Assembly: GCF_052115485.1 (NCBI RefSeq)
Contig: NZ_JBFRGU010000009.1
Coordinates: 9,910 to 73,909, forward strand
Length of the DNA: 64,000 nt
Source of the DNA: Microvirga sp052115485
Lineage (GTDB): Bacteria > Pseudomonadota > Alphaproteobacteria > Rhizobiales > Beijerinckiaceae
Direction of reading: 5' to 3'
The translations under genes were made by a program, and so were the position numbers. Every line of letters starts with the position of its first letter. Position 1 is the stretch's first letter. The notes beneath the pieces were generated by a model, which saw only the letters and a list, made by a program, of their open reading frames with translations, was not told where the DNA came from and searched no databases. This document shows positions 7,790-20,423 of the stretch, piece after piece.

Positions 7790-8572
7790 ATGGCGCTCAT
7801 CGACTTCACGCATTTCGTCAACGACCTCGCGACCTCGTCCGGCCAAGCGATCCTTCCCTTCTTTCGGACCGCCATCGCCGCGGAGGACAAATCGCGCGGC
7901 GGCGCGTTCGACCCCGTGACCGAGGCGGATCGGGCGAGCGAAGCGACCATGCGCCAGCTCATCCGCCGCACGTTCCCGACACATGGGATCATCGGCGAGG
8001 AATTCGGGCCCGAGAATACGGATGCGGAATATGTCTGGGTCCTCGACCCCATCGACGGGACGCGGGCCTTCATCGCCGGTCTTCCCACCTGGGGAACGCT
8101 GATCGGCCTCAACCGCAACGGACGGCCCGCTTTCGGCATGATGCATCAGCCCTTCACCGGCGAGCGGTTTTTCGGCGATTGCGGCAGCGCGACCTATCGC
8201 GGCCCCGGTGGCGAGCGCAAGCTGATGACACGGCGCTGCGCGTCGTTGAAAGACGCGATAATTTCAACCACCAGCCCCAAGCTTTTCACAGGCGAAGATT
8301 TGCGGGCCTATGACCGGGTCGAAAGCGTGGCCAAACTCGCCCGCTACGGCTGCGATTGCTATGCCTATTGCATGCTGGCCTCCGGCCATATCGATCTCGT
8401 CGTCGAATCCGGCTTGAAACCCTACGACATCGTCGCTCTGATCCCGATCATCGAGGGCGCAGGTGGCGTTGTGACGGCGTGGGATGGGGGCTCAGCGGCG
8501 AATGGTGGCCGGATTGTCGCCGCCGGCGACCGCCGTCTCCACGCGGCTGCTGTCGAGCTCCTCAGCCGCTGA
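7790..8572 (+). CDS. hisN: Inositol monophosphatase family protein, probable histidinol-phosphatase
   Basis: A 260-residue Mg-dependent phosphatase of the inositol monophosphatase superfamily. Motifs are FDPVTEADRASE (about 41-52), GIIGEEFG (about 66-73, metal-binding Glu), VWVLDPIDGTRAFI (about 83-96, metal-binding Asp and Ile-Asp-Gly-Thr) and ESGLKPYDIVALIPIIEGAGG (about 205-225). The HisN branch catalyses the penultimate step of histidine synthesis. SuhB-like members instead hydrolyse inositol phosphate or act on ribosomal RNA processing. The GTRAFI variant favours HisN. Its 3' end overlaps the convergent hydrolase gene by 81 bp. Confidence 0.82.
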   Translation: MALIDFTHFVNDLATSSGQAILPFFRTAIAAEDKSRGGAFDPVTEADRASEATMRQLIRRTFPTHGIIGEEFGPENTDAEYVWVLDPIDGTRAFIAGLPTWGTLIGLNRNGRPAFGMMHQPFTGERFFGDCGSATYRGPGGERKLMTRRCASLKDAIISTTSPKLFTGEDLRAYDRVESVAKLARYGCDCYAYCMLASGHIDLVVESGLKPYDIVALIPIIEGAGGVVTAWDGGSAANGGRIVAAGDRRLHAAAVELLSR

Positions 8573-9574
8573 GACCTTCACCGGTTCCGGATGCGCATCG
8601 AACACATCGGGCGATCCTGGAATGAAGGCATCGAAGGCGGCCCAGAACTGTTCGCGGATGACATCCGCCTCCATCATGATCTCGTGCCGCGCCCCTGGAA
8701 TGACGATGGCGTGGCCGGATTTCAGCCGCGAGGCGAACCGCTCGATAGTGGGCGTGTCGCAAACCGGGTCTTCGCCCGCCGCGATGACGAGCGTCGGTAT
8801 GCGGATTTTCAGGGCATAGCGCGGATCGTTAAAGCGTCCCATGAAGCGAAACGCGGCATCGAGCCAGGACACCGTCGGCGATCCGATGGCTCCGTCTCCC
8901 ACCGCCACCGCAGCCTCCGCATTGCGGGCGTAGCGGCGGGGGTCTGATGTCAACCGGTTTCTCTTGAAGGGCTTAGTCGAGATCGAGGTCGCTCCGCCGC
9001 CCGGCACAAAGGCCTTGCCGAGGCCAAACCACTTGAGAATGCCAGCGAGAATTCTGACACTGCGCTGATGCTTGATCATGCTGATCCCGACCATCGGGGT
9101 CATCGCCACAAGCCGGCGGAACGGGAGCCAGCCTTCATAGGCCGCATTCAAGACAATCGCCGCCCCCATGGAATGGGCGAGCGCGAAATGCGGCTCGGGC
9201 ATCTGGGACAGCACGTCATCGCAGATAGCCTCGAGGTCGAACCGGTAATCGCCGAAGCGCCGGACGTGGCCTTTGCGGGCGTTCTTCACCTGCCTGCCCG
9301 AAAGCCCCTGCCCGCGCCAGTCGAAAGCAACCACCGCGAACCCGCGCGACAGCAATTCGCCGACGACTTCGAAGTACTTTTCGATGAACTCAGCGCGCCC
9401 TTGGATGAGACAGACGGTGCCCCTGGTCTTTCCGGTTTCGGGCAACCAGTGGACGGCGCGAAGGCTCAACCCATCCGCCGTCACCACCCTCATGAGTGTC
9501 GGAGAAGCGGGAACGGGATTATCGGGGGTGGAGATGAGTTGCACGGCGGTCCCGGAAAGATCGTTCGTTCTCAT
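8492..9574 (-). CDS. Alpha/beta hydrolase, lysophospholipase family
   Basis: A 360-residue hydrolase. It has the oxyanion region CLIQGRAEFIEKYFEV (about 54-69), FDWRGQGLSGR (about 84-94), the nucleophile elbow ALAHSMGAA (about 131-139, Ser in G/A-H-S-M-G), and the Asp and His of the triad in VIAAGEDPVCDT and PGARHEIMME. This matches the monoacylglycerol lipase / PldB-like group that cleaves lysophospholipids or monoacylglycerols. No signal peptide, so probably cytoplasmic or membrane-associated. The last 27 codons overlap hisN on the opposite strand. Confidence 0.88.
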   Translation of the reverse strand: MRTNDLSGTAVQLISTPDNPVPASPTLMRVVTADGLSLRAVHWLPETGKTRGTVCLIQGRAEFIEKYFEVVGELLSRGFAVVAFDWRGQGLSGRQVKNARKGHVRRFGDYRFDLEAICDDVLSQMPEPHFALAHSMGAAIVLNAAYEGWLPFRRLVAMTPMVGISMIKHQRSVRILAGILKWFGLGKAFVPGGGATSISTKPFKRNRLTSDPRRYARNAEAAVAVGDGAIGSPTVSWLDAAFRFMGRFNDPRYALKIRIPTLVIAAGEDPVCDTPTIERFASRLKSGHAIVIPGARHEIMMEADVIREQFWAAFDAFIPGSPDVFDAHPEPVKVSAAEELDSSRVETAVAGGDNPATIRR

Positions 9575-9803
9575 AGAGGGTATCTCGATTGAATGATGAT
9601 CTTGTGGAACTTGGAATTAAAGCGCTCCGCGGCTTTCGGGGGAGTGCATCCGTGAGAGGAAAGGGCCTCCTGTCCCTCCACGCGAGGATAACAGGTACCG
9701 AGACGAATGGCCGGGAGTGACATCGCCGTCCGTGCTTTCTCTGTTCGCGCACAATCCCTTGAACATATGACACGCCCAGGCTGCCTTGGTCGAGGGCAGC
9801 CCC

Positions 9804-9831
9804 CTTGCAAACACCGTATCTATTCCCACAT
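9804..9831 (+). promoter_or_regulatory. Sigma32-like heat-shock promoter of hsp20
   Basis: CTTGCAA (9804-9810), a 14 bp spacer and CCCACAT (9825-9831) resemble the sigma32 consensus CTTGAAA-N13-17-CCCATNT. Transcription from about 9838 gives a leader of roughly 83 nt, the usual size of a ROSE thermometer. The 230 bp upstream, 9575-9803, shows nothing else I can support. Confidence 0.5.
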
Positions 9832-9837
9832 CGAAGT

Positions 9838-9920
9838 CGTGCCGGCCATGACGGCGGCACGAACCCTGATCCAGCCTGTCACGGTGGATCGACAGCATGT
9901 TGCTCACAGGAGGATATGCC
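9838..9920 (+). promoter_or_regulatory. ROSE-type RNA thermometer in the hsp20 leader
   Basis: The last leader hairpin (9895-9919) pairs GCAUG + UUGCU with AGGAG(G A)UAUGC. The segment UUGCU (9900-9904) faces the ribosome site AGGAG (9908-9912), giving U-A, C-G, G-G, U-A and U-G. The UYGCU box with its G-G pair against the Shine-Dalgarno is the hallmark of ROSE elements in front of rhizobial small heat-shock genes. Heat melts the helix and frees the ribosome site. A further small stem (TGTC...GACA) lies upstream. Confidence 0.72.
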
Positions 9921-10379
9921 ATGCGTCAATTCGATCTTTCGCCCCTTTACCGCAACACGGTCGGTTTCGACCGTCTTTTCTCGATGCTCGACCAGTTCGG
10001 CGGCGTCGAAACGGCTTCGGCCTATCCGCCCTACAACATCGAGCGCACGGGCGAGAACGCCTACCGCATCTCGATTGCGGTCGCCGGCTTCACGGACAAG
10101 GATCTTTCCATCGAAGTGAAAGAAAACAGCCTCGCCGTCCGAGGCGACAAGCAGGCTTCCGAAGAGCGTAAGTCCGACGTGCTCCATCAAGGCATCGCAT
10201 CGCGCGCTTTCGAGCGCCGCTTCCAGCTCGCCGATGGTGTCCAGGTCACGGGCGCAGGTCTCGAGAACGGACTGCTTCACATCGATCTCGTGCGGGAGAT
10301 TCCGGAAGCCAAGAAACCGAAACTGATTCCGATTTCGACAACGGGCGCACAGACGATCGAGGCCAAGAGAGCAGCCTGA
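9921..10379 (+). CDS. hsp20: Small heat-shock protein, Hsp20/IbpA family
   Basis: A 152-residue ATP-independent holdase. It begins with RQFDLSPLYRNTVGFDRLFS, a class A rhizobial Hsp20 N terminus, then an alpha-crystallin domain (about 38-130) with YRISIAVAGFTDKDLSIEV, LAVRGDK, GIASRAFERRFQLADGV and the signature GLENGLLHIDL. I chose the ATG at 9921 because AGGAGG lies 7 nt upstream and the MRQFDLSP start is conserved. The in-frame ATG at 9897 lies inside the thermometer hairpin and is rejected. Confidence 0.95.
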   Translation: MRQFDLSPLYRNTVGFDRLFSMLDQFGGVETASAYPPYNIERTGENAYRISIAVAGFTDKDLSIEVKENSLAVRGDKQASEERKSDVLHQGIASRAFERRFQLADGVQVTGAGLENGLLHIDLVREIPEAKKPKLIPISTTGAQTIEAKRAA

Positions 10380-10420
10380 TCGCGGTGCTGCACAATTCAC
10401 GAATGAGAGCCTGAATGCAA

Positions 10421-10450
10421 AGCGCCCCGGAAAAACCGGGGCGCTTTTTA
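10421..10450 (+). terminator. Intrinsic terminator of hsp20
   Basis: AGCGCCCCGG, AAAAA loop, CCGGGGCGCT, then TTTTTATT. A perfect 10 bp GC-rich stem located 41 bp after the stop codon. Confidence 0.95.
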
Positions 10451-10560
10451 TTGTAGTCTTTTTGGAAGTCCTGGTCTCAGCGGAGCCGGGAGGGAGGCTC
10501 CGCCCGTAGAGGTCTCTCAAGCTTCAATCGACGGCGAATGCGGCACGGTTAAGGCGAAAC

Positions 10561-11637
10561 TCATTCGGCGGCTCGCTGGGAGATCGCGGATCTCGCAATT
10601 TCGACAACCCGGTCGATATGCGCCTCCTCGGTCGAGAACGACACCACAAGGCGCACCAGCGCTTCGTCCGCACCCACGGTCTCGTTGGGTGCCAAGCTCA
10701 GTGCGGTCCACGGATGATATTGAACACCGGCCGCGCGCAAGGCCTGATCGACTGCCTGAGGTAAAATCGGAAACACCTCGTTGGCGTCGACCGACCAGGC
10801 AAGGCGCACTCCCGGCAACCGACCCAGCCCCTCGGCCAGTTTCCGCGCGAGCCTGTTGGCGTAGCGGGCGTTATCGTACCAGTGATCGTTCGCCAGATAG
10901 CCTTCGAACTGCGCAGCAATCAGGCGGCCCTTGGAAATAATCTGACCTGCCCGCTTGCAGCGATAATCCAACCCTTCCGTCAGGGTCTCGTTGAACACGA
11001 CAATGGCCTCGGCCATCAGGCAGCCGTTTTTGGTTGCGCCGAAGGAGAGGATGTCCACGCCCTGCTTCCAGGTCATCTCTGCCGGCGTGCAACCGAGACT
11101 CACGAGGGCATTGGCAAAGCGGGCGCCATCCATGTGGAGGGCCAGACCATGCTCCCGGCAGACGCGGCCGAGCGCCGCAATTTCGTCCTGCTGGTAGATG
11201 GTGCCGCACTCGGTTGCCTGCGAAATCGAAAGCGCCTTGGGCGGCATCTGTTTCACGGCTCTCGGCAGCCCTTTCAAATAGGCCGCGAGCGCCTGCGGAT
11301 CGAGCTTAGCCGCAACGCCCGGCAGGCCCACGAGCTTTGCACCGTGCATGAAAAACTCCGGCGCGCCGCATTCATCATCGATCACGTGCGCCTCACGATG
11401 GCAGACACCGAGACCCCAGGGCGGCACGGCGGAGGCGAGTGCAAGCGCGTTGGCTGCTGTTCCCGTGGTTACGAAGAACACTGAGACGTCACGCTCGAAA
11501 ATCTCGGAGAAACGGGCTTTGACCCGCTTCGTGATATCGTCGCCGCCATAAGCGGCCAGCGCCCCGCCATTGGCCTTGACCAGAGCCTCCAGCACAGGAG
11601 CGCTCGCCCCCACGATATTGTCGCTCGCGAAATTCAT
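10561..11637 (-). CDS. ltaE: Low-specificity L-threonine aldolase
   Basis: A 358-residue fold-type I PLP enzyme that splits threonine or allo-threonine into glycine and acetaldehyde. Evident are the N-terminal FASDNIVGASAPVLEAL, the ring-stacking HREAHVIDDECGAPEFF, LHMDGARFANAL with the PLP-binding Asp, and the Schiff-base lysine in LSFGATKNGCLMAEA. Length and motifs match the long bacterial subgroup. The ribosome site GGAGA lies 6 nt before the ATG. It converges on hsp20, separated by its terminator. Confidence 0.9.
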   Translation of the reverse strand: MNFASDNIVGASAPVLEALVKANGGALAAYGGDDITKRVKARFSEIFERDVSVFFVTTGTAANALALASAVPPWGLGVCHREAHVIDDECGAPEFFMHGAKLVGLPGVAAKLDPQALAAYLKGLPRAVKQMPPKALSISQATECGTIYQQDEIAALGRVCREHGLALHMDGARFANALVSLGCTPAEMTWKQGVDILSFGATKNGCLMAEAIVVFNETLTEGLDYRCKRAGQIISKGRLIAAQFEGYLANDHWYDNARYANRLARKLAEGLGRLPGVRLAWSVDANEVFPILPQAVDQALRAAGVQYHPWTALSLAPNETVGADEALVRLVVSFSTEEAHIDRVVEIARSAISQRAAE

Positions 11638-12258
11638 TGTCGTCTCCTAAGGCGCGCGATCCGCAAAATCTGAAATCGGGTTACACCTCACCGAGCTCTA
11701 AACCGTTGAATTCGCGCATGATCTTATCGCCGAGCTGTTACCACCTCGGCGGATCGTGCGCTAGCGGATCCGAGGCCATATTAAGGCGGCCAATCATGTC
11801 AAGATCATTGACCCATCGGCTAAGGCTTGCGCCTTTATGCGACTAAAGGTGAGTTTATTACGCCTCGAATGGCGCCCTTGAAATTTTTGTCTAAAATTTT
11901 TCCAAAATGCTCTTGTGCGTTGAAACGAACTCTGGCAACTTCGCAAGCATTAGGACAGCCATGCTGTCCCATCGAGCGCGCCAACCGGCGCGTTTTTAGC
12001 CCCTGAGGTCGTCTTGATGCTTCGCTCGACGCGAACGAAACGAGATACGACGAAAACCGCCCGCAAAACGTGGGCGGAATGGGCGATCTTCGGCTGAATT
12101 CAGCCAGAGAGATGCCCGCGAGGTGCGGGCTCTCGAAACGGACCCAAGCCTCCAAAAAACGCCAGAAGCGGTGGGCATCCGGAAAATTCTTTCATCCGGA
12201 GGCCTGAAAACCGCCTCACAGAACAACGATGACGTTCGAAGCGGATGCGAGGATTGCA
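11638..12258. other. Long non-coding leader between ltaE and gltB
   Basis: About 620 bp without a credible gene. It holds two adjacent plus-strand hairpins (11953-11997), an AT-rich stretch at 11878-11910 that could carry a promoter, and near-complementary arms (TGCCCGCG / GTGCGGGC) around 12110-12130. No known riboswitch consensus was recognised. The minus-strand reading frame at 11835-12155 has no ribosome site or familiar motif and is not called. Confidence 0.5.
11953..11998 (+). terminator. Hairpin pair ending in an intrinsic terminator, upstream of gltB
   Basis: GGACAGC CAT GCTGTCC (11953-11969) is followed by CGCGCC AACC GGCGCG (11977-11992) and TTTTT. No gene precedes it on this strand, so it ends either a small RNA starting near 11900 or a gltB leader transcript. 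Confidence 0.6.
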
Positions 12259-16971
<4,713 letters not shown>

Positions 16972-16975
16972 CGCC

Positions 16976-17566
16976 ATGAAGATTTTTGGCGATCTCAAAT
17001 CCGGCAATTGCCTGAAAGTGAAGTACACCGCCGACCATCTGGGCATCCCCTATGAATGGATGCCGGTCGACATCACGAAGGGCGAGAGCAGGACGAACGA
17101 CTTCCTGAGCAAGTCCCCGATGGGACAGGTCCCGCTGGTCGAGCTGGCGGATGGACGTCGTATCGCACAGTCGAACGCGATCATTCGCTTTCTCGCGAAC
17201 GGAACGTCGCTCTTGCCTGAAGATCGCTACCAACAGGCGAAAGTCGACGAGCTTTTGTTCTGGGAACAGTACAGCCACGAGCCCTACATCGCCGTGTGCC
17301 GGTTTCACATGCTTTATCTGGGGCGGGCCGCCGAAGAGCGGGAATCTCAGCGCGTCGAACGCGGCGAGGCGGCGCTCGACCTGATGGAGCGACTCGTTCA
17401 GGGACGTGAATGGTTCGTCGGCGACGCTGTGTCGATCGCGGACATCGCGCTCCTGGCCTATACCCGCGTTGCGCATGAAGGCGGATTTGATCTCTCGTCG
17501 CGACCGAGCGTCCGGTCCTGGATCAAGCGCTGCGAAACAACCCTCAACCTTTCATCCGTTCACTGA
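16976..17566 (+). CDS. Glutathione S-transferase family protein
   Basis: A 196-residue GST. Thioredoxin-fold domain about 1-76 (KSGNCLKVKYTADHLGIPYEW, PMGQVPLVELADGRRIAQSNAIIRFLA with the glutathione gamma-glutamyl site Q-S) and helical C-terminal domain with WFVGDAVSIADIALLAYTR, the N-capping motif. It starts 5 bp after gltB and ends 20 bp before gltD, so it is embedded in the glutamate synthase operon. Why a GST travels with glutamate synthase is unknown. A role in protecting the Fe-S enzyme or in glutathionylation is speculation. Confidence 0.9.
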   Translation: MKIFGDLKSGNCLKVKYTADHLGIPYEWMPVDITKGESRTNDFLSKSPMGQVPLVELADGRRIAQSNAIIRFLANGTSLLPEDRYQQAKVDELLFWEQYSHEPYIAVCRFHMLYLGRAAEERESQRVERGEAALDLMERLVQGREWFVGDAVSIADIALLAYTRVAHEGGFDLSSRPSVRSWIKRCETTLNLSSVH

Positions 17567-17585
17567 GATCTCACGCAGGGCTACC

Positions 17586-19007
17586 ATGGGCAAGGTCACA
17601 GGCTTTCTCGAATATGACCGGCAGGAGCAGAAGTATCAGCTCGCCGGCGACCGCATTCGCCATTTCCGCGAATTCACGCTGCCGCTCGATGACAGCGATC
17701 TGAAAAAGCAGGCCGCGCGCTGCATGGATTGCGGCATTCCGTTCTGCCATGGGCCGACGGGCTGTCCGGTACACAACCAGATTCCCGACTGGAACGATCT
17801 CGTCTTCCAGGGCGATTGGGAGGATGCGGCGCGTAACCTGCATTCCACCAACAACTTCCCGGAATTCACAGGTCGTATCTGCCCGGCGCCGTGCGAAGAG
17901 GCCTGCACGCTCAACCTGGAAAACCAGCCGGTCGCCATCAAGACCATCGAGCAAGCCATTGCCGACAAGGCGTGGGAGATGGGGTGGATCAAGCCAGAAC
18001 CGGCGGAGGTCACGACCGGCAAGCGCGTCGCCGTCATCGGCGCTGGCCCCGCAGGCCTTGCCGCCGCGCAGCAGCTCGCACGCGCCGGTCATGACGTGCA
18101 TGTGTTCGAACGCCAAGTGAAGCCCGGCGGATTGCTGCGTTACGGCATTCCCGATTTCAAGATGGAGAAGTATCACATCGACCGCCGCGTGAAGCAGATG
18201 GAAGCCGAAGGCGTGGTGTTCCATTGCGGCGTCAATATCGGCGTGACCCGCTCCTTCGCGTCGCTGCACAACGAGTTCGATGCGGTGCTGTTCGCCGGCG
18301 GCGCGGAGGATCCGCGCGACCCGAAGCTTCCGGGGCAGGATCTCGCAGGCGTCCACTACGCCATGCCGTACCTCACTCAGTCGAACCAGCGCGTCGGTGC
18401 GGAGGACGTGACCGGAGAGCCCCTTCTTGCAAACGGCAAGCACGTGGTCGTCATCGGTGGCGGCGACACGGCGTCGGATTGTGTCGGCACCGCGTTCCGC
18501 CAGGGCGCACTCTCCGTCACGCAGCTCGACATCCGTCAGCGTCCGCCGGAGCGTGAGGACAAGTTGACCGTGTGGCCCTATTGGCCGACGAAGATGCGGA
18601 CCTCTTCCAGTCAAGCGGAAGGCGCGGAGCGCGAATTCCAGGCCGCGACACTCGGCGTCGAAGGAAAGAACGGACGCGCCATCGGCGTGAAATGTGCCCG
18701 CGTCGACGAGAAGCGCCAGCCCATCGCAGGCTCGGAATTCATCCTGAAAGCCGATCTCGTCTTCCTCGCCATCGGCTTTGCCGGTTCGGTGAAGGAGGGG
18801 CTTCTCGATGAATCCGGCGTCGCGCTCGACCGTCGCGGGAACGTGGTCGCGAACGATGCGGATTACCGCACGTCGAGTGACAAGGTGTTCGTGGCGGGCG
18901 ATATGCGTCGCGGACAATCGCTCGTCGTGTGGGCGATCCGTGAAGGCCGTCAGGCGGCGCGCGCCATCGACGAGTTTCTGATGGGATCGAGCCTATTGCC
19001 GCGCTGA
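17586..19007 (+). CDS. gltD: Glutamate synthase (NADPH) small subunit
   Basis: The 473-residue beta subunit passes electrons from NADPH through FAD and 4Fe-4S clusters to GltB. Visible are the cysteine clusters CMDCGIPFCHGPTGCPVHN (about 39-57) and CPAPCEEAC (about 99-107), the FAD site VAVIGAGPAGLAAAQQLA (about 147-164) and the NADPH site VVVIGGGDTASDC (about 290). The C-terminal FVAGDMRRGQSLVVWAI closes the FAD fold. The start at 17586 gives the family-typical MGKVTGFLEYDR; the frame extends upstream inside the GST gene by chance. Confidence 0.97.
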   Translation: MGKVTGFLEYDRQEQKYQLAGDRIRHFREFTLPLDDSDLKKQAARCMDCGIPFCHGPTGCPVHNQIPDWNDLVFQGDWEDAARNLHSTNNFPEFTGRICPAPCEEACTLNLENQPVAIKTIEQAIADKAWEMGWIKPEPAEVTTGKRVAVIGAGPAGLAAAQQLARAGHDVHVFERQVKPGGLLRYGIPDFKMEKYHIDRRVKQMEAEGVVFHCGVNIGVTRSFASLHNEFDAVLFAGGAEDPRDPKLPGQDLAGVHYAMPYLTQSNQRVGAEDVTGEPLLANGKHVVVIGGGDTASDCVGTAFRQGALSVTQLDIRQRPPEREDKLTVWPYWPTKMRTSSSQAEGAEREFQAATLGVEGKNGRAIGVKCARVDEKRQPIAGSEFILKADLVFLAIGFAGSVKEGLLDESGVALDRRGNVVANDADYRTSSDKVFVAGDMRRGQSLVVWAIREGRQAARAIDEFLMGSSLLPR

Positions 19008-19026
19008 GTTAGAACGTTGTCCGTCC

Positions 19027-19131
19027 CTAGAGCTTGATCATGTCTTTTTAAAACACGATCAAGCTCTCATTCCTTATTGCCGCATGATCCGGGCGAACAA
19101 CCGGTTTCCACTTGTTCTGATCATGCTCTAG
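19027..19131. repeat. RIME-type intergenic repeat, copy 1
   Basis: A 105 bp element bounded by CTAG on both sides, with near-perfect terminal inverted repeats (CTAGAGCTTGATC / GATCATGCTCTAG). It folds as two tandem hairpins: AGAGCTTGATC...GATCAAGCTCT and GCATGATC...GATCATGC containing GAACAACCGGTTTCCACTTGTTC. The second half matches the Rhizobium-specific intergenic mosaic element core. Its right-hand TAG is the stop codon of the DUF459 gene. Two further copies lie at 26088 and 35325. Confidence 0.9.
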
Positions 19132-20369
19132 GAGGGCGGCCAGCGGAAATCGTCGGCCCGCCCTGGCGGCGGATTGGACGGTGCGCCGTCGCGCAAGGAC
19201 CGCTGGATCGGATAGGCGCGATCTCCCTGCATGCGCGGCGGGCTCGATACAAGCGTCCCGCCCTGGGACAGATCCGGCCGCGTCAAAGGCAGCACCGGTC
19301 CGACCAAGGGCTTTACCGGCAGGACGGGAAGATCCGCTTTTTCCGGGAGTGCCGGAAGTGCGGATTCAATCGACGGCGCAGAGCCATCGGGATGCGACGC
19401 CTCAAGGATATTTTTGATCTCCACATCCGCGAAGTGGGCGAGCTTGCGCGCGCCGGCGCTGGTGAAGAACACGCCATCGTTGGTGCGCAGTTTCGCGGGC
19501 TGACCGTCCACGTCGGGGCCGGTCATCGTGAAGCGATTGTCTTCATCGACAAAGCCTTGCCAGATGTCGACATAATCGCCTCCGAAACGCTCGGCACCCG
19601 CGCGATAGATCTCGTTCATGGCGATGAGATCCTCGGACAACTTGTCGTTCCGCATCGGCGGAAGTCCAATCCAGATAAACGGAATGTTGCGCTCCTTGAA
19701 GACGCTCGCAACCGTCTCGACTCGCTGGCGATAGATGTCGCGCCAGCGCTCGGTGAGCGGCTCGTATGTCTCGCTACCGTCCTTGATCGGCGCAAGGTCG
19801 TGGGCACCCACCATCACGACACCCAGCGTGATCTTCTGGCCACCATCGAGGGTGTCCTTGATGAACTTCGGCCATTCGTCGGGATTTGAACGGGCGAGCC
19901 CGCTTTCCCCTCGGGCCTTGCGAATGACCGCGACATCTTCGGATTCCGCATAGACAGCATCGATGCCCTGACTCGCGAACTCCGCGAGGCCGTCGCCGAA
20001 GACGACGATATCGGTCGCTGCATTGGGCTTCACCTTTTCCAGATGAACCACAGGCTTCGGCGTAGGTTTCGGACGGGCAGGACGCACGATCTGCGGCTGC
20101 ATCGGCAGCGGTTCATCGGGAATGCCGAAGAACCTCCGCAAGCTGAAGCCTTGCTGCGGCGCGGGCTGTATGAGCTTGCCGGGGTAATAGCCGGGCGGGT
20201 AGGCACGCAGATCACGGCCACCCGCAGGCGGGGGAGCACCGTAGCGTTGTTGTTGCGGATATTGGTAATAAGACTGCGCGTCGGCCATCCCTATTCCGGC
20301 GGCCGTCACGACCAGAACAACCAGGGCAAACAGCAAGCGCGGCAAAAGGTGCGTGAGCGAGAGATGCAT
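19128..20369 (-). CDS. DUF459 protein, SGNH-hydrolase fold with altered catalytic motifs
   Basis: A 413-residue exported protein: N-terminal signal/anchor (about 8-31), a proline- and tyrosine-rich linker (about 32-115), an SGNH domain (about 118-320) and a proline-rich tail. Where active family members carry Gly-Asp-Ser, this one has VVFGDGLAEF, and where the catalytic block V His is expected it has NDGVFFTSAG. Asn/Gly block III (VVMVGAHD) is recognisable. DUF459 proteins are periplasmic and poorly characterised; this one may be a non-catalytic binder. Its TAG stop codon is supplied by the adjacent RIME copy. Confidence 0.82.
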   Translation of the reverse strand: MHLSLTHLLPRLLFALVVLVVTAAGIGMADAQSYYQYPQQQRYGAPPPAGGRDLRAYPPGYYPGKLIQPAPQQGFSLRRFFGIPDEPLPMQPQIVRPARPKPTPKPVVHLEKVKPNAATDIVVFGDGLAEFASQGIDAVYAESEDVAVIRKARGESGLARSNPDEWPKFIKDTLDGGQKITLGVVMVGAHDLAPIKDGSETYEPLTERWRDIYRQRVETVASVFKERNIPFIWIGLPPMRNDKLSEDLIAMNEIYRAGAERFGGDYVDIWQGFVDEDNRFTMTGPDVDGQPAKLRTNDGVFFTSAGARKLAHFADVEIKNILEASHPDGSAPSIESALPALPEKADLPVLPVKPLVGPVLPLTRPDLSQGGTLVSSPPRMQGDRAYPIQRSLRDGAPSNPPPGRADDFRWPPS

Positions 20370-20423
20370 GGGCGGTCCAACTCCCGTCGGGCCTCCCTTT
20401 TATAGGGCTTCGAGATATCTTCG

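Noticed and set aside
9897..9920. Upstream ATG of hsp20 at 9897
   Set aside because: It lies inside the thermometer hairpin and has no ribosome site; the ATG at 9921 follows AGGAGG and opens the conserved N terminus.
11930..11950. Sigma54 promoter TGGCAACTTCGCA upstream of gltB
   Set aside because: The distance between the GG and GC elements is seven instead of ten bases and the -12 TTGC is missing.
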